Assembly (NCBI RefSeq): GCF_041914405.1 | Contig: NZ_JAYSDK010000019.1 | Location: forward strand, 33,955 to 97,954 | Length of the DNA: 64,000 bases | Source: Zoogloea sp041914405 | Lineage (GTDB): Bacteria > Pseudomonadota > Gammaproteobacteria > Burkholderiales > Rhodocyclaceae | Direction of reading: 5' to 3' | Shown here: positions 37,849 through 48,847 of the stretch, one piece after another | How positions within the stretch are numbered: the first letter of the stretch is position 1 | Layout of the letters: each line of letters starts with the position of its first letter | Program-made: the position numbers and the translations under genes | The notes under the pieces: model-generated | What the model was told of the DNA's origin: nothing | The model's input: only the letters and a program-made list of their open reading frames with translations | Databases searched by the model: none

Positions 37849-38931
37849 TCAGGTTGCCGGACCATGTCGGCCGGCGGCGGCGAGCTTCTGCTGCATCGCG
37901 GCGCTCTCAAGCCAGCGCTTGACGCGCTGGGCATCGGCCACCCGCGTAAAGCGGCCGAAGGAGTCCAGCAGCACGATGATCATCGGCTTGTTTAGCATCC
38001 AGGCCTGCATCACCAGGCATTTGCCCGACTCGTTGATGTAGCCGGTCTTGGACACGCCAATCTGCCAGTTCGGGCTGCCAACCAGCGAGTTGGTATTGTT
38101 GAATTGGCGCTGACGACCGTTCAGGGACACCACGTAGTTGGCGGTGGTGGAAAACTCGCGGATCAAGGGATAGCGGGACGCCGCCGACACCATCTTGACC
38201 AGGTCGCGGGCGCTCGACACATTGGCCGAATTGAGTCCCGTGCTGTCGGAGAAGCGGGTGTCGTGCAAACCGAGAGCCGCGGCCTTGCGGTTCATCGCCG
38301 CCACAAAGGCCGGCAGGCCGCCCGGGTAATTGCGGCCAAGGGCGGACGCAGCCCGGTTTTCCGACGACATCAAAGCCAGGCGCAGCATGTCGTCCCGCTG
38401 CAATTCGGTGCCCACCGGCACATGGGAACTGCTACCCCGCAAGGTATCCACGTCGTCTTGGCTGATCGTCAGCGTCTCGTTGAGAGCCAGGCGGGCATCC
38501 AGCACAACCATCGCGGTCATCAGCTTGGTGATGGACGCGATCGGCACAACGGTGTCGGAGTTCTTTTCCAGCAGCACGTTGCCGGTGGCCTGGTCCGCCA
38601 CCATGAAGGCCGCAGACTGGAGCTGCGGATTGCCCTCATGGTCGATGTCGTTGCTGGCCGCGGCAACCGCATGGCGGGCGTGGCGAGGCGCGGCAACGAC
38701 CTTGCGGTTCTGCGCTTTCTCTTCGACCGCTCTGGCAATCTTGCTTCCCTTGGCCTTGCCGGATTTGGACGACTTGGCGACCTTCTCGGCCTTTTCAGCC
38801 TTGGGCGCTGCCTTGGCTGCGTGGGACTTCTTCGACGACGCATGGTGCGCTACAGCAAAGGCGTCGCCGAGCACTGCGGTGTTGAGTGCAAAGGCTCCCA
38901 GCAGGGTGAGTACGGTAGTACGGATTTTCAT
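37849..38931 (-). CDS. pbpG: D-alanyl-D-alanine endopeptidase (PBP7-type)
   Basis: A 360-residue S11-family serine peptidase with a signal peptide, a Lys/Ala-rich linker (about 28-95) and the catalytic domain with SITK (SxxK), SSEN (SxN) and SKTGY (KTG) motifs. It cleaves D-Ala-mDAP crosslinks in peptidoglycan. The lysine-rich linker is longer than in E. coli PBP7 and could bind the anionic cell wall. A GGGAAGC/GCTTCCC hairpin at 38956-38974 lies in its likely 5' leader. Confidence 0.92.
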   Translation of the reverse strand: MKIRTTVLTLLGAFALNTAVLGDAFAVAHHASSKKSHAAKAAPKAEKAEKVAKSSKSGKAKGSKIARAVEEKAQNRKVVAAPRHARHAVAAASNDIDHEGNPQLQSAAFMVADQATGNVLLEKNSDTVVPIASITKLMTAMVVLDARLALNETLTISQDDVDTLRGSSSHVPVGTELQRDDMLRLALMSSENRAASALGRNYPGGLPAFVAAMNRKAAALGLHDTRFSDSTGLNSANVSSARDLVKMVSAASRYPLIREFSTTANYVVSLNGRQRQFNNTNSLVGSPNWQIGVSKTGYINESGKCLVMQAWMLNKPMIIVLLDSFGRFTRVADAQRVKRWLESAAMQQKLAAAGRHGPAT

Positions 38932-39060
38932 CGTCTTTCAAACAGGTTCACAAGCGGGAAGCAAAGCGCTTCCCCAATGAAAAATCTTCGCGACAGACCA
39001 AGCTCGCGGGCTAAATCAGGCTCGGGCGGCAAATGCGTTATGAATGAACTCAACGGCAGC

Positions 39061-39190
39061 GCCGGCCGGCTCAAACGCGAACAACATACTTCTTATTCAA
39101 AATAAGGGGTTATTTTAAATTTTTGAAGTTTTTTGTGAATGACTTTTTTGCACTTGCCCGACCGCGCGGACAACACGCCATGCATGGCTC
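39061..39190. other. A/T-rich gene-free island between pbpG and patatin genes
   Basis: This stretch is far richer in A/T than the surroundings. It holds CTTATT-CAA-AATAAG (39092-39106) and a GCCATGCATGGC palindrome (39177-39188 region). It probably contains the pbpG promoter (minus strand) and perhaps the 3' end structure of the patatin transcript. No gene is seen. Confidence 0.4.
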
Positions 39191-39194
39191 CCCA

Positions 39195-40337
39195 TCAGGG
39201 CCCTTCGATCCGCAGGAAACGAGCCAGTTCAACTCGCCGGGCCATCGCATCCCGATAGCCCAACTCCATCAGGGAGCGCGTGTAGGCCTGCTCGAAAAGC
39301 AGGTAGGAAAGCAGCACGGAGCCGTCCTTGCGCATCGCACCAATGCTGCGCAAGACCACGCTCAAGGCCCGCGGCAAGGTATTCCGATGCCGTGCCGCAA
39401 GATAATCAAGGCGCTGGGAGGGTGCGATCACCAGGGTTTCGATGGGCCGCAACGCAATGCCGGCGGCGGCCCGTTGCTCCGGAGTAAGGGCCGAGAGAGT
39501 GGTGTTGATGCGCTCCAGGCGCTCCAGGTCCATCGCCAGGCCATCGAGGAAGATACTCGACATCGCATGGCCAGCCACTTGCGCCGGGGACGGATAGCTG
39601 TCGGTGCGCTGGCGCGCCTCTTCCGAACGCCGCCCGCCGGCGATTACCAGGATGCGCTCCGCGCCGAGGTGGATGGCCGGACTGATCGGCGCCAGCTGGC
39701 GCATCGAACCATCACCGAAATACTCCCGATTGATGCGCACCGCCGGAAAAACGAAGGGGATCGCACTGGAGGCCAGCAGGTGCTCGACTTGCAGCTCGGT
39801 ACGCATACCGATGCGCTTCTCCCGGCGCCATGGCTGCAGCTCGTCGCAGGCTTGGAAAAAAGCCAGGTTGTCGCCCGAAGTGTACCCCGACGCGCTGACC
39901 GAGATGGCACGCAGGTGGCCGGCATCGATGGCCCGGCTAATGGCCGAGAAATCCAGCTGCGCTTCCAGCAGTTCGCGCAGTGGCGTGTTGTCGAGCAGGG
40001 AGCGTGGCGACTGGCGCACCAGTGCGCCAAAGAAGATCGCGGACCCCCAACGCAGCACCGACTGGGTGACGGCCGCGGTGTCGGCCCGATAGACGTGATG
40101 GACGCGGAAATTGCGCCAGATGTAGGCGAGCTTGCGCACAGCCTCATCGAAGTTGGCGGAGAACACCGCCAGCGCCGCCGCATTGACGGCGCCGGCGGAG
40201 GTTCCGCACAGGATCGGGAAAGGATTTTCCCGGCGCCGGCCCCATACCTCCCGAATGGCGAGCAGCGCGCCGACCTGATAGGCCGCCCGCGCCCCGCCAC
40301 CGGTTAGTACCAGCGCCGCCTTGCCTTCCTCCGCCAT
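39195..40337 (-). CDS. Patatin-like phospholipase
   Basis: A 380-residue patatin-family serine hydrolase with oxyanion hole GGGARAAYQVG, nucleophile motif GTSAG (GxSxG) and the catalytic Asp in YFGDGSM. It hydrolyses fatty acyl esters, probably of membrane phospholipids; there is no signal peptide so it is cytoplasmic or membrane-attached. The start at 40337 has GGAG six bases ahead; longer forms from 40349 (ATG) and 40361 (GTG) are possible. The gene is 65 bases downstream of maeB with no terminator seen between. Confidence 0.88.
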   Translation of the reverse strand: MAEEGKAALVLTGGGARAAYQVGALLAIREVWGRRRENPFPILCGTSAGAVNAAALAVFSANFDEAVRKLAYIWRNFRVHHVYRADTAAVTQSVLRWGSAIFFGALVRQSPRSLLDNTPLRELLEAQLDFSAISRAIDAGHLRAISVSASGYTSGDNLAFFQACDELQPWRREKRIGMRTELQVEHLLASSAIPFVFPAVRINREYFGDGSMRQLAPISPAIHLGAERILVIAGGRRSEEARQRTDSYPSPAQVAGHAMSSIFLDGLAMDLERLERINTTLSALTPEQRAAAGIALRPIETLVIAPSQRLDYLAARHRNTLPRALSVVLRSIGAMRKDGSVLLSYLLFEQAYTRSLMELGYRDAMARRVELARFLRIEGP

Positions 40338-40402
40338 CCCGCTCTCCATGATCAGATCCACGGAGTTTAACGGCGCCGGACGACGGAGGCATTAGCCCTA
40401 GA

Positions 40403-42670
40403 TCAACGCCCCGCCTCGACCACCGTCAGCGCCGTCATGTTGACGATCCGGCGCACCGTCGCCGTCGGGGTCAGGATGTGCACCGGCTTGGCCGAACCGA
40501 GCAGGATCGGGCCGATGGTCATGCCTTCGCCGGCAGCGGTCTTGAGCAGGTTGAAGGCGATGTTGGCGGCGTCCAACGTCGGGAAGATCAGCAGGTTGGC
40601 GTCCTCGCTCATCTTGGCGTTGGGGAAGACCTGCTTGCGGATGCCCGCATCCAGCGCCGCATCACCGTGCATCTCGCCTTCCACTTCCAGGTCGGGATGC
40701 TCGTTGTGCAGCAACACCAGCGCCTTGCGCATCTTCTCGGCGGTCGGCGAGTTGTCGGTGCCGAAGCTGGAGTGGGACAGCAGCGCGATGCGCGGCTGGA
40801 TGCCGAAGCGACGTACCTCGTCGGCGGCCAGGCGGGTCATCTCGACGACCTGCTCTGGGGTCGGATCGTAGTTGACGTAGGTGTCGCACAGGAACACGGT
40901 CCGGTCCGGCAGGGCCAGCAGGTTCATCGTGTAGAAGTTGCGCACGCCCTTCTGGCGGCCCAGCACCGTCTCGATGAACTTGAGGTGCAGGTGGTGCATG
41001 CCGTAGGTACCGCAGATCATCCCATCAGCGTAGCCGAAGTGCAGCAGCAGCGCGCCGATCAGGGTGGTGCGGCGGCGCACCTCACGCTTGGCGTAATCCA
41101 CCGACACACCCTTGCGCTCCATCAGCGAGTGGTAGTGGGACCACAGCTGGTTGAAGCGCGGATCGGAGTCCGGGTTCACCATCTCGAAGTCCAGCTCGGG
41201 GCGCAGGCGCAGGCCGAAACGCTCGATATTGTGCAGCACCACCTCAGGGCGGCCGATCAGCACCGGGCGGCACATGCCCTCATCCACCGCAGTCTGCACC
41301 GCACGCAGCACACGTTCTGCTTCACCTTCAGCAAAGATGATGCGCTTGGGCGCCTGCTTGGCGGCCTGGAACACCGGCTTCATGACCAGGCCGGACTGCC
41401 ACACGAAGTTGTTGAGCTGCTGGCGGTAGGCTTCGAAATCGGTGATCGGGCGCGTCGCCACGCCGGACTCGATCGCCGCGCGGGCCACTTCAGGCGCGAT
41501 CTTGACGATCAGGCGCGGGTCAAACGGCTTCGGAATGATGTATTCGGGGCCGAAGCCGGAAAGCTTCTCGCCGTAGGCTGCAGCCACGATATCGGAGGCC
41601 TCGGCACGGGCCAGCTCGGCGATGGCGCGCACGGCGGCCAGCTTCATTTCATCGGTGATCGTCGTCGCGCCGACGTCCAGCGCGCCGCGGAAGATGAACG
41701 GGAAGCACAGCACGTTGTTGACCTGGTTCGGATAATCCGAACGACCAGTGGCGATCAGCGCGTCGTCGCGGACCGTCTTGACCTCTTCCGGCAGGATCTC
41801 CGGTGTCGGGTTGGCCAGCGCCATGATCATCGGACGCGATGCCATCTTGGCAACCATCTCGGGCTTCAGCACACCACCAGCGGACAGGCCGAGAAACACG
41901 TCGGCGCCCTCGATCACCTCCGTCAGCTTCCGGGCGTCAGTCTTCTTCGCGTAGCGGGCCTTGATCGGATCCATCAGCGTCGTACGGCCTTCGTACACCA
42001 CGCCTTCGATGTCGGTGACCCAGATGTTCTCGACGGGCACGCCGAGCATCACCAGCAGGTCCAGGCAGGCCAGCGCGGCGGCGCCGGCGCCGGAGGTGAC
42101 CAGTTTGATCTTCGAAAGGTCCTTGCCCAGCAGATGCATGCCGTTAAGCAGCGCCGCCCCAACGACGATGGCGGTGCCGTGCTGGTCATCGTGGAAGACC
42201 GGGATCTTCATCCGCTCGCGCAGCTTGCTCTCGATGTAGAAGCACTCCGGCGCCTTGATATCCTCGAGGTTGATGCCGCCGAAGGTCGGCTCCAGCGCCG
42301 CGATCATGTCGATCAGCTTGTCCGCATCGGGCTCGTCGATTTCAAGGTCGAACACGTCGATACCGGCGAACTTCTTGAACAGCACGCCCTTACCCTCCAT
42401 CACCGGCTTGGCCGCCAGCGGGCCGATGTTGCCCAGGCCGAGCACAGCCGTGCCATTGGTGACGACACCGATCAGGTTGCTGCGGGAGGTCAGCGATGCG
42501 GCTTCGGCCGGATCCTCGACGATCGCATCACAGGCCGCCGCCACGCCAGGCGAATAGGCCAGCGACAAATCCTGCTGGTTGGTCAGCGCCTTGGTCGGCG
42601 CGATGGCGATCTTCCCGGGCTTGGGCAGACGGTGGTATTCAAGTGCAGCCAGGCGAATTTGCTCATCCAT
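40403..42670 (-). CDS. maeB: NADP-dependent malic enzyme with phosphotransacetylase-like C-terminal domain
   Basis: A 755-residue protein: N-terminal malic enzyme (about 1-425; KPGKIAI, SLAYSPGVAAACDAI, DDQHGTAIVVGAALLNG) and C-terminal PTA-like domain (about 430-755; RIIFAEGEAERVLRAVQ and LLSHSSFGTDNSP). It decarboxylates malate to pyruvate with NADP; the PTA-like domain is thought to bind acetyl-CoA as regulator, not to be a working transacetylase. It diverges from pckG, so the two enzymes joining C4 and C3 pools share a promoter region. Confidence 0.94.
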   Translation of the reverse strand: MDEQIRLAALEYHRLPKPGKIAIAPTKALTNQQDLSLAYSPGVAAACDAIVEDPAEAASLTSRSNLIGVVTNGTAVLGLGNIGPLAAKPVMEGKGVLFKKFAGIDVFDLEIDEPDADKLIDMIAALEPTFGGINLEDIKAPECFYIESKLRERMKIPVFHDDQHGTAIVVGAALLNGMHLLGKDLSKIKLVTSGAGAAALACLDLLVMLGVPVENIWVTDIEGVVYEGRTTLMDPIKARYAKKTDARKLTEVIEGADVFLGLSAGGVLKPEMVAKMASRPMIMALANPTPEILPEEVKTVRDDALIATGRSDYPNQVNNVLCFPFIFRGALDVGATTITDEMKLAAVRAIAELARAEASDIVAAAYGEKLSGFGPEYIIPKPFDPRLIVKIAPEVARAAIESGVATRPITDFEAYRQQLNNFVWQSGLVMKPVFQAAKQAPKRIIFAEGEAERVLRAVQTAVDEGMCRPVLIGRPEVVLHNIERFGLRLRPELDFEMVNPDSDPRFNQLWSHYHSLMERKGVSVDYAKREVRRRTTLIGALLLHFGYADGMICGTYGMHHLHLKFIETVLGRQKGVRNFYTMNLLALPDRTVFLCDTYVNYDPTPEQVVEMTRLAADEVRRFGIQPRIALLSHSSFGTDNSPTAEKMRKALVLLHNEHPDLEVEGEMHGDAALDAGIRKQVFPNAKMSEDANLLIFPTLDAANIAFNLLKTAAGEGMTIGPILLGSAKPVHILTPTATVRRIVNMTALTVVEAGR

Positions 42671-42780
42671 TCAGGTATCCCTCTCCATTGTTGATGTGTG
42701 TTTGTGTACTGCCATCATCCAACCATCTTGCCGTTACGGCAATTCGTGACATCCACAGCACGAAATGCCATTCGAGTACA

Positions 42781-42809
42781 TTTCTCTATGCCGCGAACCA
42801 TGGCATAAT
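42781..42809 (+). promoter_or_regulatory. Weak candidate promoter of pckG
   Basis: CATAAT (42804-42809) with TTTCTC 17 bases upstream. The -10 is good, the -35 poor; the leader would be about 145 bases. Confidence 0.35.
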
Positions 42810-42959
42810 GAGCGGCTAAGTCGGTCGGGTTAATCCCGATTGACGCCAATAATACGCGCCGAGCCCTGGTGGCCCAAAAAAGACGCGATTGCCCAGCCGG
42901 AAGCCTCCCCAAACCGGCACTTGAAACAACGCATCCGTAACGTCCTGGAGAATCGTCAG

Positions 42960-44816
<1,857 letters not shown>

Positions 44817-44850
44817 GTTCGCAGCAGCCAGCCGGCTGCTCAGGTAACGC

Positions 44851-44880
44851 AAAAAAGCGCCGAGCAATCGGCGCTTTTTT
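44851..44880 (+). terminator. Intrinsic terminator of pckG
   Basis: AAAAAAGCGCCGA, loop GCAA, TCGGCGCTTTTTT, then GTTTTT. Confidence 0.92.
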
Positions 44881-44917
44881 GTTTTTCACCGGCCTCTGCC
44901 GGAGAGCACATTACCCG

Positions 44918-45095
44918 TGGGGGGGGGGGTGGTTGGGCCCCGGCGGGGGGCGGGGGGCCCGCCGGGGGGAGGGAAGGGGCCGGGCGCCCCGNNNNNNNNN
45001 NGGGGGGGGATTTTTCCGGCCCCGGGGTTGAACCTGGGCCCCCTCCGGTTCTTATAACCCCCCCCCCACAGCCCCCCCCAACTGGTTTGAAGCCC
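44918..45095. other. Assembly gap (10 N at 44992-45001) in unreliable G/C homopolymers
   Basis: Left of the N run the sequence is mostly G starting at CGTGGGGG; right of it comes G then C-rich sequence ending in CCCCCCCACAG. The edges match those of the REP-like repeat. No gene can be trusted here. Confidence 0.85.
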
Positions 45096-45136
45096 CAACA
45101 GCCCCTTTCCGACCCCCGCCTTTCAGGAACGCATCC

Positions 45137-46291
45137 ATGACCCGCAGCGCCCGCCGCATGGCCGACATCCAGCCCTTCCACGTGATGGAGATCCTCAAGC
45201 GCGCCCACGAACTCGCCGCCAGCGGGCGCGACATCATTCACCTGGAAGTGGGCGAGCCGGACTTCCCCAGCCCCCAGCCGATCGTCGAGGCGGCCCAGCG
45301 CTTTCTGGCCGGCGGCCACGTGCATTACACCCCCGCCCTCGGCCTCACCATCCTGCGCGAAGCCATCGCCCGCTTCTACCACGACCGCTTCGGCGCCAAC
45401 GTCTCGCCGGAACGCATCATTGTCACCCCCGGCGCCTCCGGCGCGCTGATGCTCGCCCTCGCAGCACTAACCGACCCGGGCGACGAGTGGCTGCTGCCCG
45501 ACCCCGGCTATCCGTCGAACCGCCATCTGGTGCGCAGCTTCGAAGGCTGTCCGCGCGCCCTGCCGGTGGACGCCAGCACCCGCTTCCAGCCCACCCCTAC
45601 CCAGGTCGAGGCAGCCTGGACGACACAAACCCGCGGCCTGATGGTCGCCAGCCCCGCCAACCCCACCGGCACCCTGCTGACGCTCGACGAAATCGTCGCA
45701 CTGCAGGAAACCGTAAGCCGGCGCCAGGGCGTGCTGATCGTCGACGAGATCTACCAGGGCCTCAACTACGGCGTAGACGCCTGCACCGCCCTCAGCCAGC
45801 TCGACGACGTCTTCGTAGTGAACAGCTTCTCCAAGTACTTCGGCATGACCGGCTGGCGCCTCGGCTGGCTGGTCGCCCCCGAAGCCTACGTGCGAGACAT
45901 CGAGAAGCTGGCCCAGCACTTCTTCATTTCGCCCTCCACGCCGGCCCAGTACGCGGCGCTGGCAGCCTTCGAGCCAGCCACCATCGCCATCCTCGAAGAG
46001 CGCCGCCACGAGTTCGCCGAGCGCCGCAACGCGCTGCTCCCCGCCCTACGCCAGCTCGGCTTCCAGTTCGCCACCGAACCCCAGGGGGCCTTCTACCTGT
46101 ACGCCGACATCTCCGGCATCGCGCAGGACAGCCAGACCTTGGCCCGTCGTCTCATCGAAGAGGCCGGCGTCGCCACGACACCCGGCATCGACTTCGGCGA
46201 CAACGCACCGGAGCGCCATCTTCGCATCGCCTACACCACCGGAACAACAAGACTGCTGGAAGCCGTTGAACGCATATCCCGCGTCCTGTAG
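45137..46291 (+). CDS. Pyridoxal-phosphate aminotransferase (class I/II, aspartate/alanine type)
   Basis: A 384-residue fold-type I aminotransferase. Visible landmarks: HLEVGEPDFPSPQPIVEAA, the ANPTGTLL substrate region, DEIYQGLNYG and the PLP lysine in NSFSKYFGMTGWRLGW, ending with the conserved arginine in HLRIAYTTG. It transfers amino groups from a donor such as glutamate; the exact substrate cannot be told. The start codon is only 40-odd bases after degraded gap sequence, but the N-terminus matches the family. Confidence 0.85.
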   Translation: MTRSARRMADIQPFHVMEILKRAHELAASGRDIIHLEVGEPDFPSPQPIVEAAQRFLAGGHVHYTPALGLTILREAIARFYHDRFGANVSPERIIVTPGASGALMLALAALTDPGDEWLLPDPGYPSNRHLVRSFEGCPRALPVDASTRFQPTPTQVEAAWTTQTRGLMVASPANPTGTLLTLDEIVALQETVSRRQGVLIVDEIYQGLNYGVDACTALSQLDDVFVVNSFSKYFGMTGWRLGWLVAPEAYVRDIEKLAQHFFISPSTPAQYAALAAFEPATIAILEERRHEFAERRNALLPALRQLGFQFATEPQGAFYLYADISGIAQDSQTLARRLIEEAGVATTPGIDFGDNAPERHLRIAYTTGTTRLLEAVERISRVL

Positions 46292-46345
46292 GGGCGAATT
46301 CATTCGCCCACAAACGCCTGAGAGCCTCTGCCCGCGAATGAACAC
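46288..46345. repeat. REP-like element 5 (inverted pair, right unit decayed)
   Basis: An intact unit at 46288-46309, then a damaged complementary unit near 46330-46344 (CCCGCGAATGAACAC). It follows the aminotransferase stop directly. Confidence 0.8.
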
Positions 46346-46437
46346 ACCGCTCCAGAAAAGCGATCCTGACCGAAAACAAGTCAGCACCAGTCCCGGACTA
46401 CAAGACTGACGACACAAGCTCCTTGCATAATGCACGC

Positions 46438-48219
46438 ATGACCCCACCGCACTTGTCCGGATCAATCCGCGCCCTCCTTGCCGCGATGCTTGCAACCAGT
46501 CTGCTGGCCGGCCTGGAGATCCTGCAACTACTACCTTCTGGAATAGGGCCATTCGCGCTGGCGTGGAGCATCAACAACCATCCGGTCTCATCCTGGCTGG
46601 GAAGCCTGCTGGTTGTTTTTCTACTGATCCTCAGCGGCCGCCCCCTGTTCAGCCTCGTGTCCGTCACGCTCGGCTTCGCCATGCTGATCTACGCGTCATG
46701 GGTCAAAATCGATTACCTCGGCAAGCCGATGACATTAGCGGACGTCAAGTTTTTCGCATCAAACCTGATCGAAAACGCGGTTCTCTTCAAATCTTACCCA
46801 TCACTCGGAGCGATACTGCTCGGTGCGCTGGCGCTTATCCTGACAGCCGCAATCCTGGCATGGCGGCTCGCCCCCCCCCGCCACCGCTCTACCCGCATGC
46901 TGGCCAGCCTGGCTCTCGCGGGGCTACTGGCAGGAGCCTGGCTAGCCCGCGCCGATGGACTGAATTCCGCCTTGCCACAACAAGCTACGTTTGGTGACGA
47001 TCGTGCCCTAGGGAATGGCTTCACTCAGCTTCAGAAATTCGAAGCCACCAAGGAACGGAACGTTGCCGACCTCCTCGAGATCTTCTTCACGGACGCGTCC
47101 ACTCACTTCACGCTCCCTCCACACATCAACCAGCAGCGCTTTCAGGCATCCGCCCAGCGAGTCGCCACAGGCAAACCCGACATCTTCGTGGTTTTGGAGG
47201 AAAGCACCTTCGACCCGACACTCCTCGCGGCCTGTTCGAATGTGCCCGCCTGCCCGCAGCCCTTATTTTCGCCCCCCGGCGCCGATCAAGAGTCCGGCCC
47301 CCTGTTCGTACACACCACCGCGGGTGGAACCTGGTTATCCGAATTCACCTTCCTGACCGGTCTCGACTGGAGGGTGTTCGGCCCTGCAGGAGCCCACGCA
47401 CCCGTCAACCTGGCCCATGCCATGCGCGCGCCCTTACCTAAGCATCTGCAGGGGCTTGGCTATCAGACGATCGCGATATACCCCGTCGGTGGAAACTTCC
47501 TGAACGCCCGGGAAGCCTACCGACAGTACGGCTTCGAGCACTTCCTGGCAGTGGAAGACCTGAATTTGAGCTCGGACTGGCGCCATACCAAGGATGAAGC
47601 GCTGTTTTCCAAGGCGCTCGATGCTGTGGCCAAATTGAACGATGGACGACCGCTATTCGTTTTTCTGCTAACGATCCGCAACCACGGCCCCCATGCCGAA
47701 ACGCTTGCCGAACTGCCCTCAACGGTCCCTTCTGCTCTCGCCCCCTTGCCGCCGCCCCTCGCGGACTATCTACTGAGATTGCAAGAATCGGTCGAGGCGT
47801 TGAGCCAACTCAGCAAGCGCTGGCTCGACACCCCTGAACCCCGGGTCCTGGCATGGTTTGGCGATCATCAACCACTGTTTGCCAGCACGGCCACACACGC
47901 CCAGCATTATGGGAACAAACTCTTTGCACAACCACCCGACGACAACCAGCTACGTTATCTAACCTGGTACTCGATCCGCACGAACCGAGCAGCGGGGGCG
48001 CCAACCGCCACCTCAAACAGGGTTTCGGACATCGCCTACCTCGCGCCCCGCCTTCTCGAAATCAGCGGGCTCCCCCCCCAGCCCAGCGATGACGCCACCC
48101 GCCTCATCCAGGAAATCTGTCCCCATGGCCTGGCGCTCTGCGCGAACACCAAAGCTGTCAGCGAGTACCTGTCTTTCCGGATCTGGGAGCAGCACGAGGT
48201 GAATGGAGCCTCGCAATGA
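46438..48219 (+). CDS. Sulfatase-type membrane phosphotransferase (LTA synthase/OpgB-like)
   Basis: A 593-residue protein with about five N-terminal helices (to about residue 170) and a periplasmic sulfatase/alkaline-phosphatase domain. Probable metal ligands and nucleophile are in DIFVVLEESTFDPT, LLTIRNHGPHAET and WFGDHQPLF. Relatives move phosphoglycerol or phosphoethanolamine groups onto envelope polymers or sugars. The ATG at 46438 is preceded by CATAAT ending six bases upstream and no ribosome site, so translation may be leaderless; a TTG 15 bases earlier is possible. It overlaps the methyltransferase gene by ATGA. Confidence 0.8.
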   Translation: MTPPHLSGSIRALLAAMLATSLLAGLEILQLLPSGIGPFALAWSINNHPVSSWLGSLLVVFLLILSGRPLFSLVSVTLGFAMLIYASWVKIDYLGKPMTLADVKFFASNLIENAVLFKSYPSLGAILLGALALILTAAILAWRLAPPRHRSTRMLASLALAGLLAGAWLARADGLNSALPQQATFGDDRALGNGFTQLQKFEATKERNVADLLEIFFTDASTHFTLPPHINQQRFQASAQRVATGKPDIFVVLEESTFDPTLLAACSNVPACPQPLFSPPGADQESGPLFVHTTAGGTWLSEFTFLTGLDWRVFGPAGAHAPVNLAHAMRAPLPKHLQGLGYQTIAIYPVGGNFLNAREAYRQYGFEHFLAVEDLNLSSDWRHTKDEALFSKALDAVAKLNDGRPLFVFLLTIRNHGPHAETLAELPSTVPSALAPLPPPLADYLLRLQESVEALSQLSKRWLDTPEPRVLAWFGDHQPLFASTATHAQHYGNKLFAQPPDDNQLRYLTWYSIRTNRAAGAPTATSNRVSDIAYLAPRLLEISGLPPQPSDDATRLIQEICPHGLALCANTKAVSEYLSFRIWEQHEVNGASQ

Positions 48220-48779
48220 AATCTGATCTGCTCCCCTTCTGGCGTTCCTTCCTGCGCGACCCTCGGCGCATCGGGGCCATCGCACCGGCGGGACGCCCTC
48301 TCGGTGAAGCAATGGTCCGTGAAGTTCTTGCCGTCGGGCATCCTGGCATCGTGATCGAACTGGGCGCAGGCACGGGCTCCATCACCCGCGCCTTATTCGA
48401 GTTCCGGCACCTCATGACCGAACTCATCGCCATAGAGAAAACCCCAGAGCTCGCCATGCATCTGCGCAAAAAGTTTCCGGACATGCGCATTCACGTCCAT
48501 TGCGCGAGCGAAGTCGAGCGCCTTTCCCTCCCCGTGCACAGCAATCTGACCCTGGTATCGTCATTGCCCTTCCGCTCCCTGCCGACACGGGATAAACACC
48601 GGCTGAGCAGCGCGATTGCAAGGATCAGCGAAAAAAGCCCGCACTTCAGGTTGATCCAGTACAGCTATTTTGGCCGGCTTCCATTTCCCAGCCCAGCCAA
48701 GAATCTTGTCTGGCAACGCAAGCGCACCGTCTTACACAACCTGCCACCTGCAACCGTGTGGGTTCTGGAACGAACCTGA
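48216..48779 (+). CDS. Phospholipid N-methyltransferase-like SAM methyltransferase
   Basis: A 187-residue methyltransferase that begins with FWRSFLRDPRRIGAIAPAGRPLGEAMV, characteristic of the COG3963 phospholipid methyltransferase group, then SAM motif I VIELGAGTGSITRAL. Relatives methylate phosphatidylethanolamine toward phosphatidylcholine. Overlap with the sulfatase-type transferase is unusual and suggests a shared envelope-lipid pathway. Whether it acts on PE is not proven by the sequence. Confidence 0.75.
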   Translation: MKSDLLPFWRSFLRDPRRIGAIAPAGRPLGEAMVREVLAVGHPGIVIELGAGTGSITRALFEFRHLMTELIAIEKTPELAMHLRKKFPDMRIHVHCASEVERLSLPVHSNLTLVSSLPFRSLPTRDKHRLSSAIARISEKSPHFRLIQYSYFGRLPFPSPAKNLVWQRKRTVLHNLPPATVWVLERT

Positions 48780-48797
48780 ACGCCTGAGTCTGTAAAC

Positions 48798-48822
48798 AAA
48801 AAAACCCGCCTTTCGGCGGGTT
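48798..48822 (-). terminator. Intrinsic terminator between methyltransferase and lytic transglycosylase genes
   Basis: AACCCGCC, loop TTTC, GGCGGGTT; on the minus strand it is followed by T7G, so it serves the lytic transglycosylase gene, and it may also stop the convergent transcript. Confidence 0.85.
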
Positions 48823-48847
48823 CCTCTTCCCCAGGCTCGGGCGCGGG

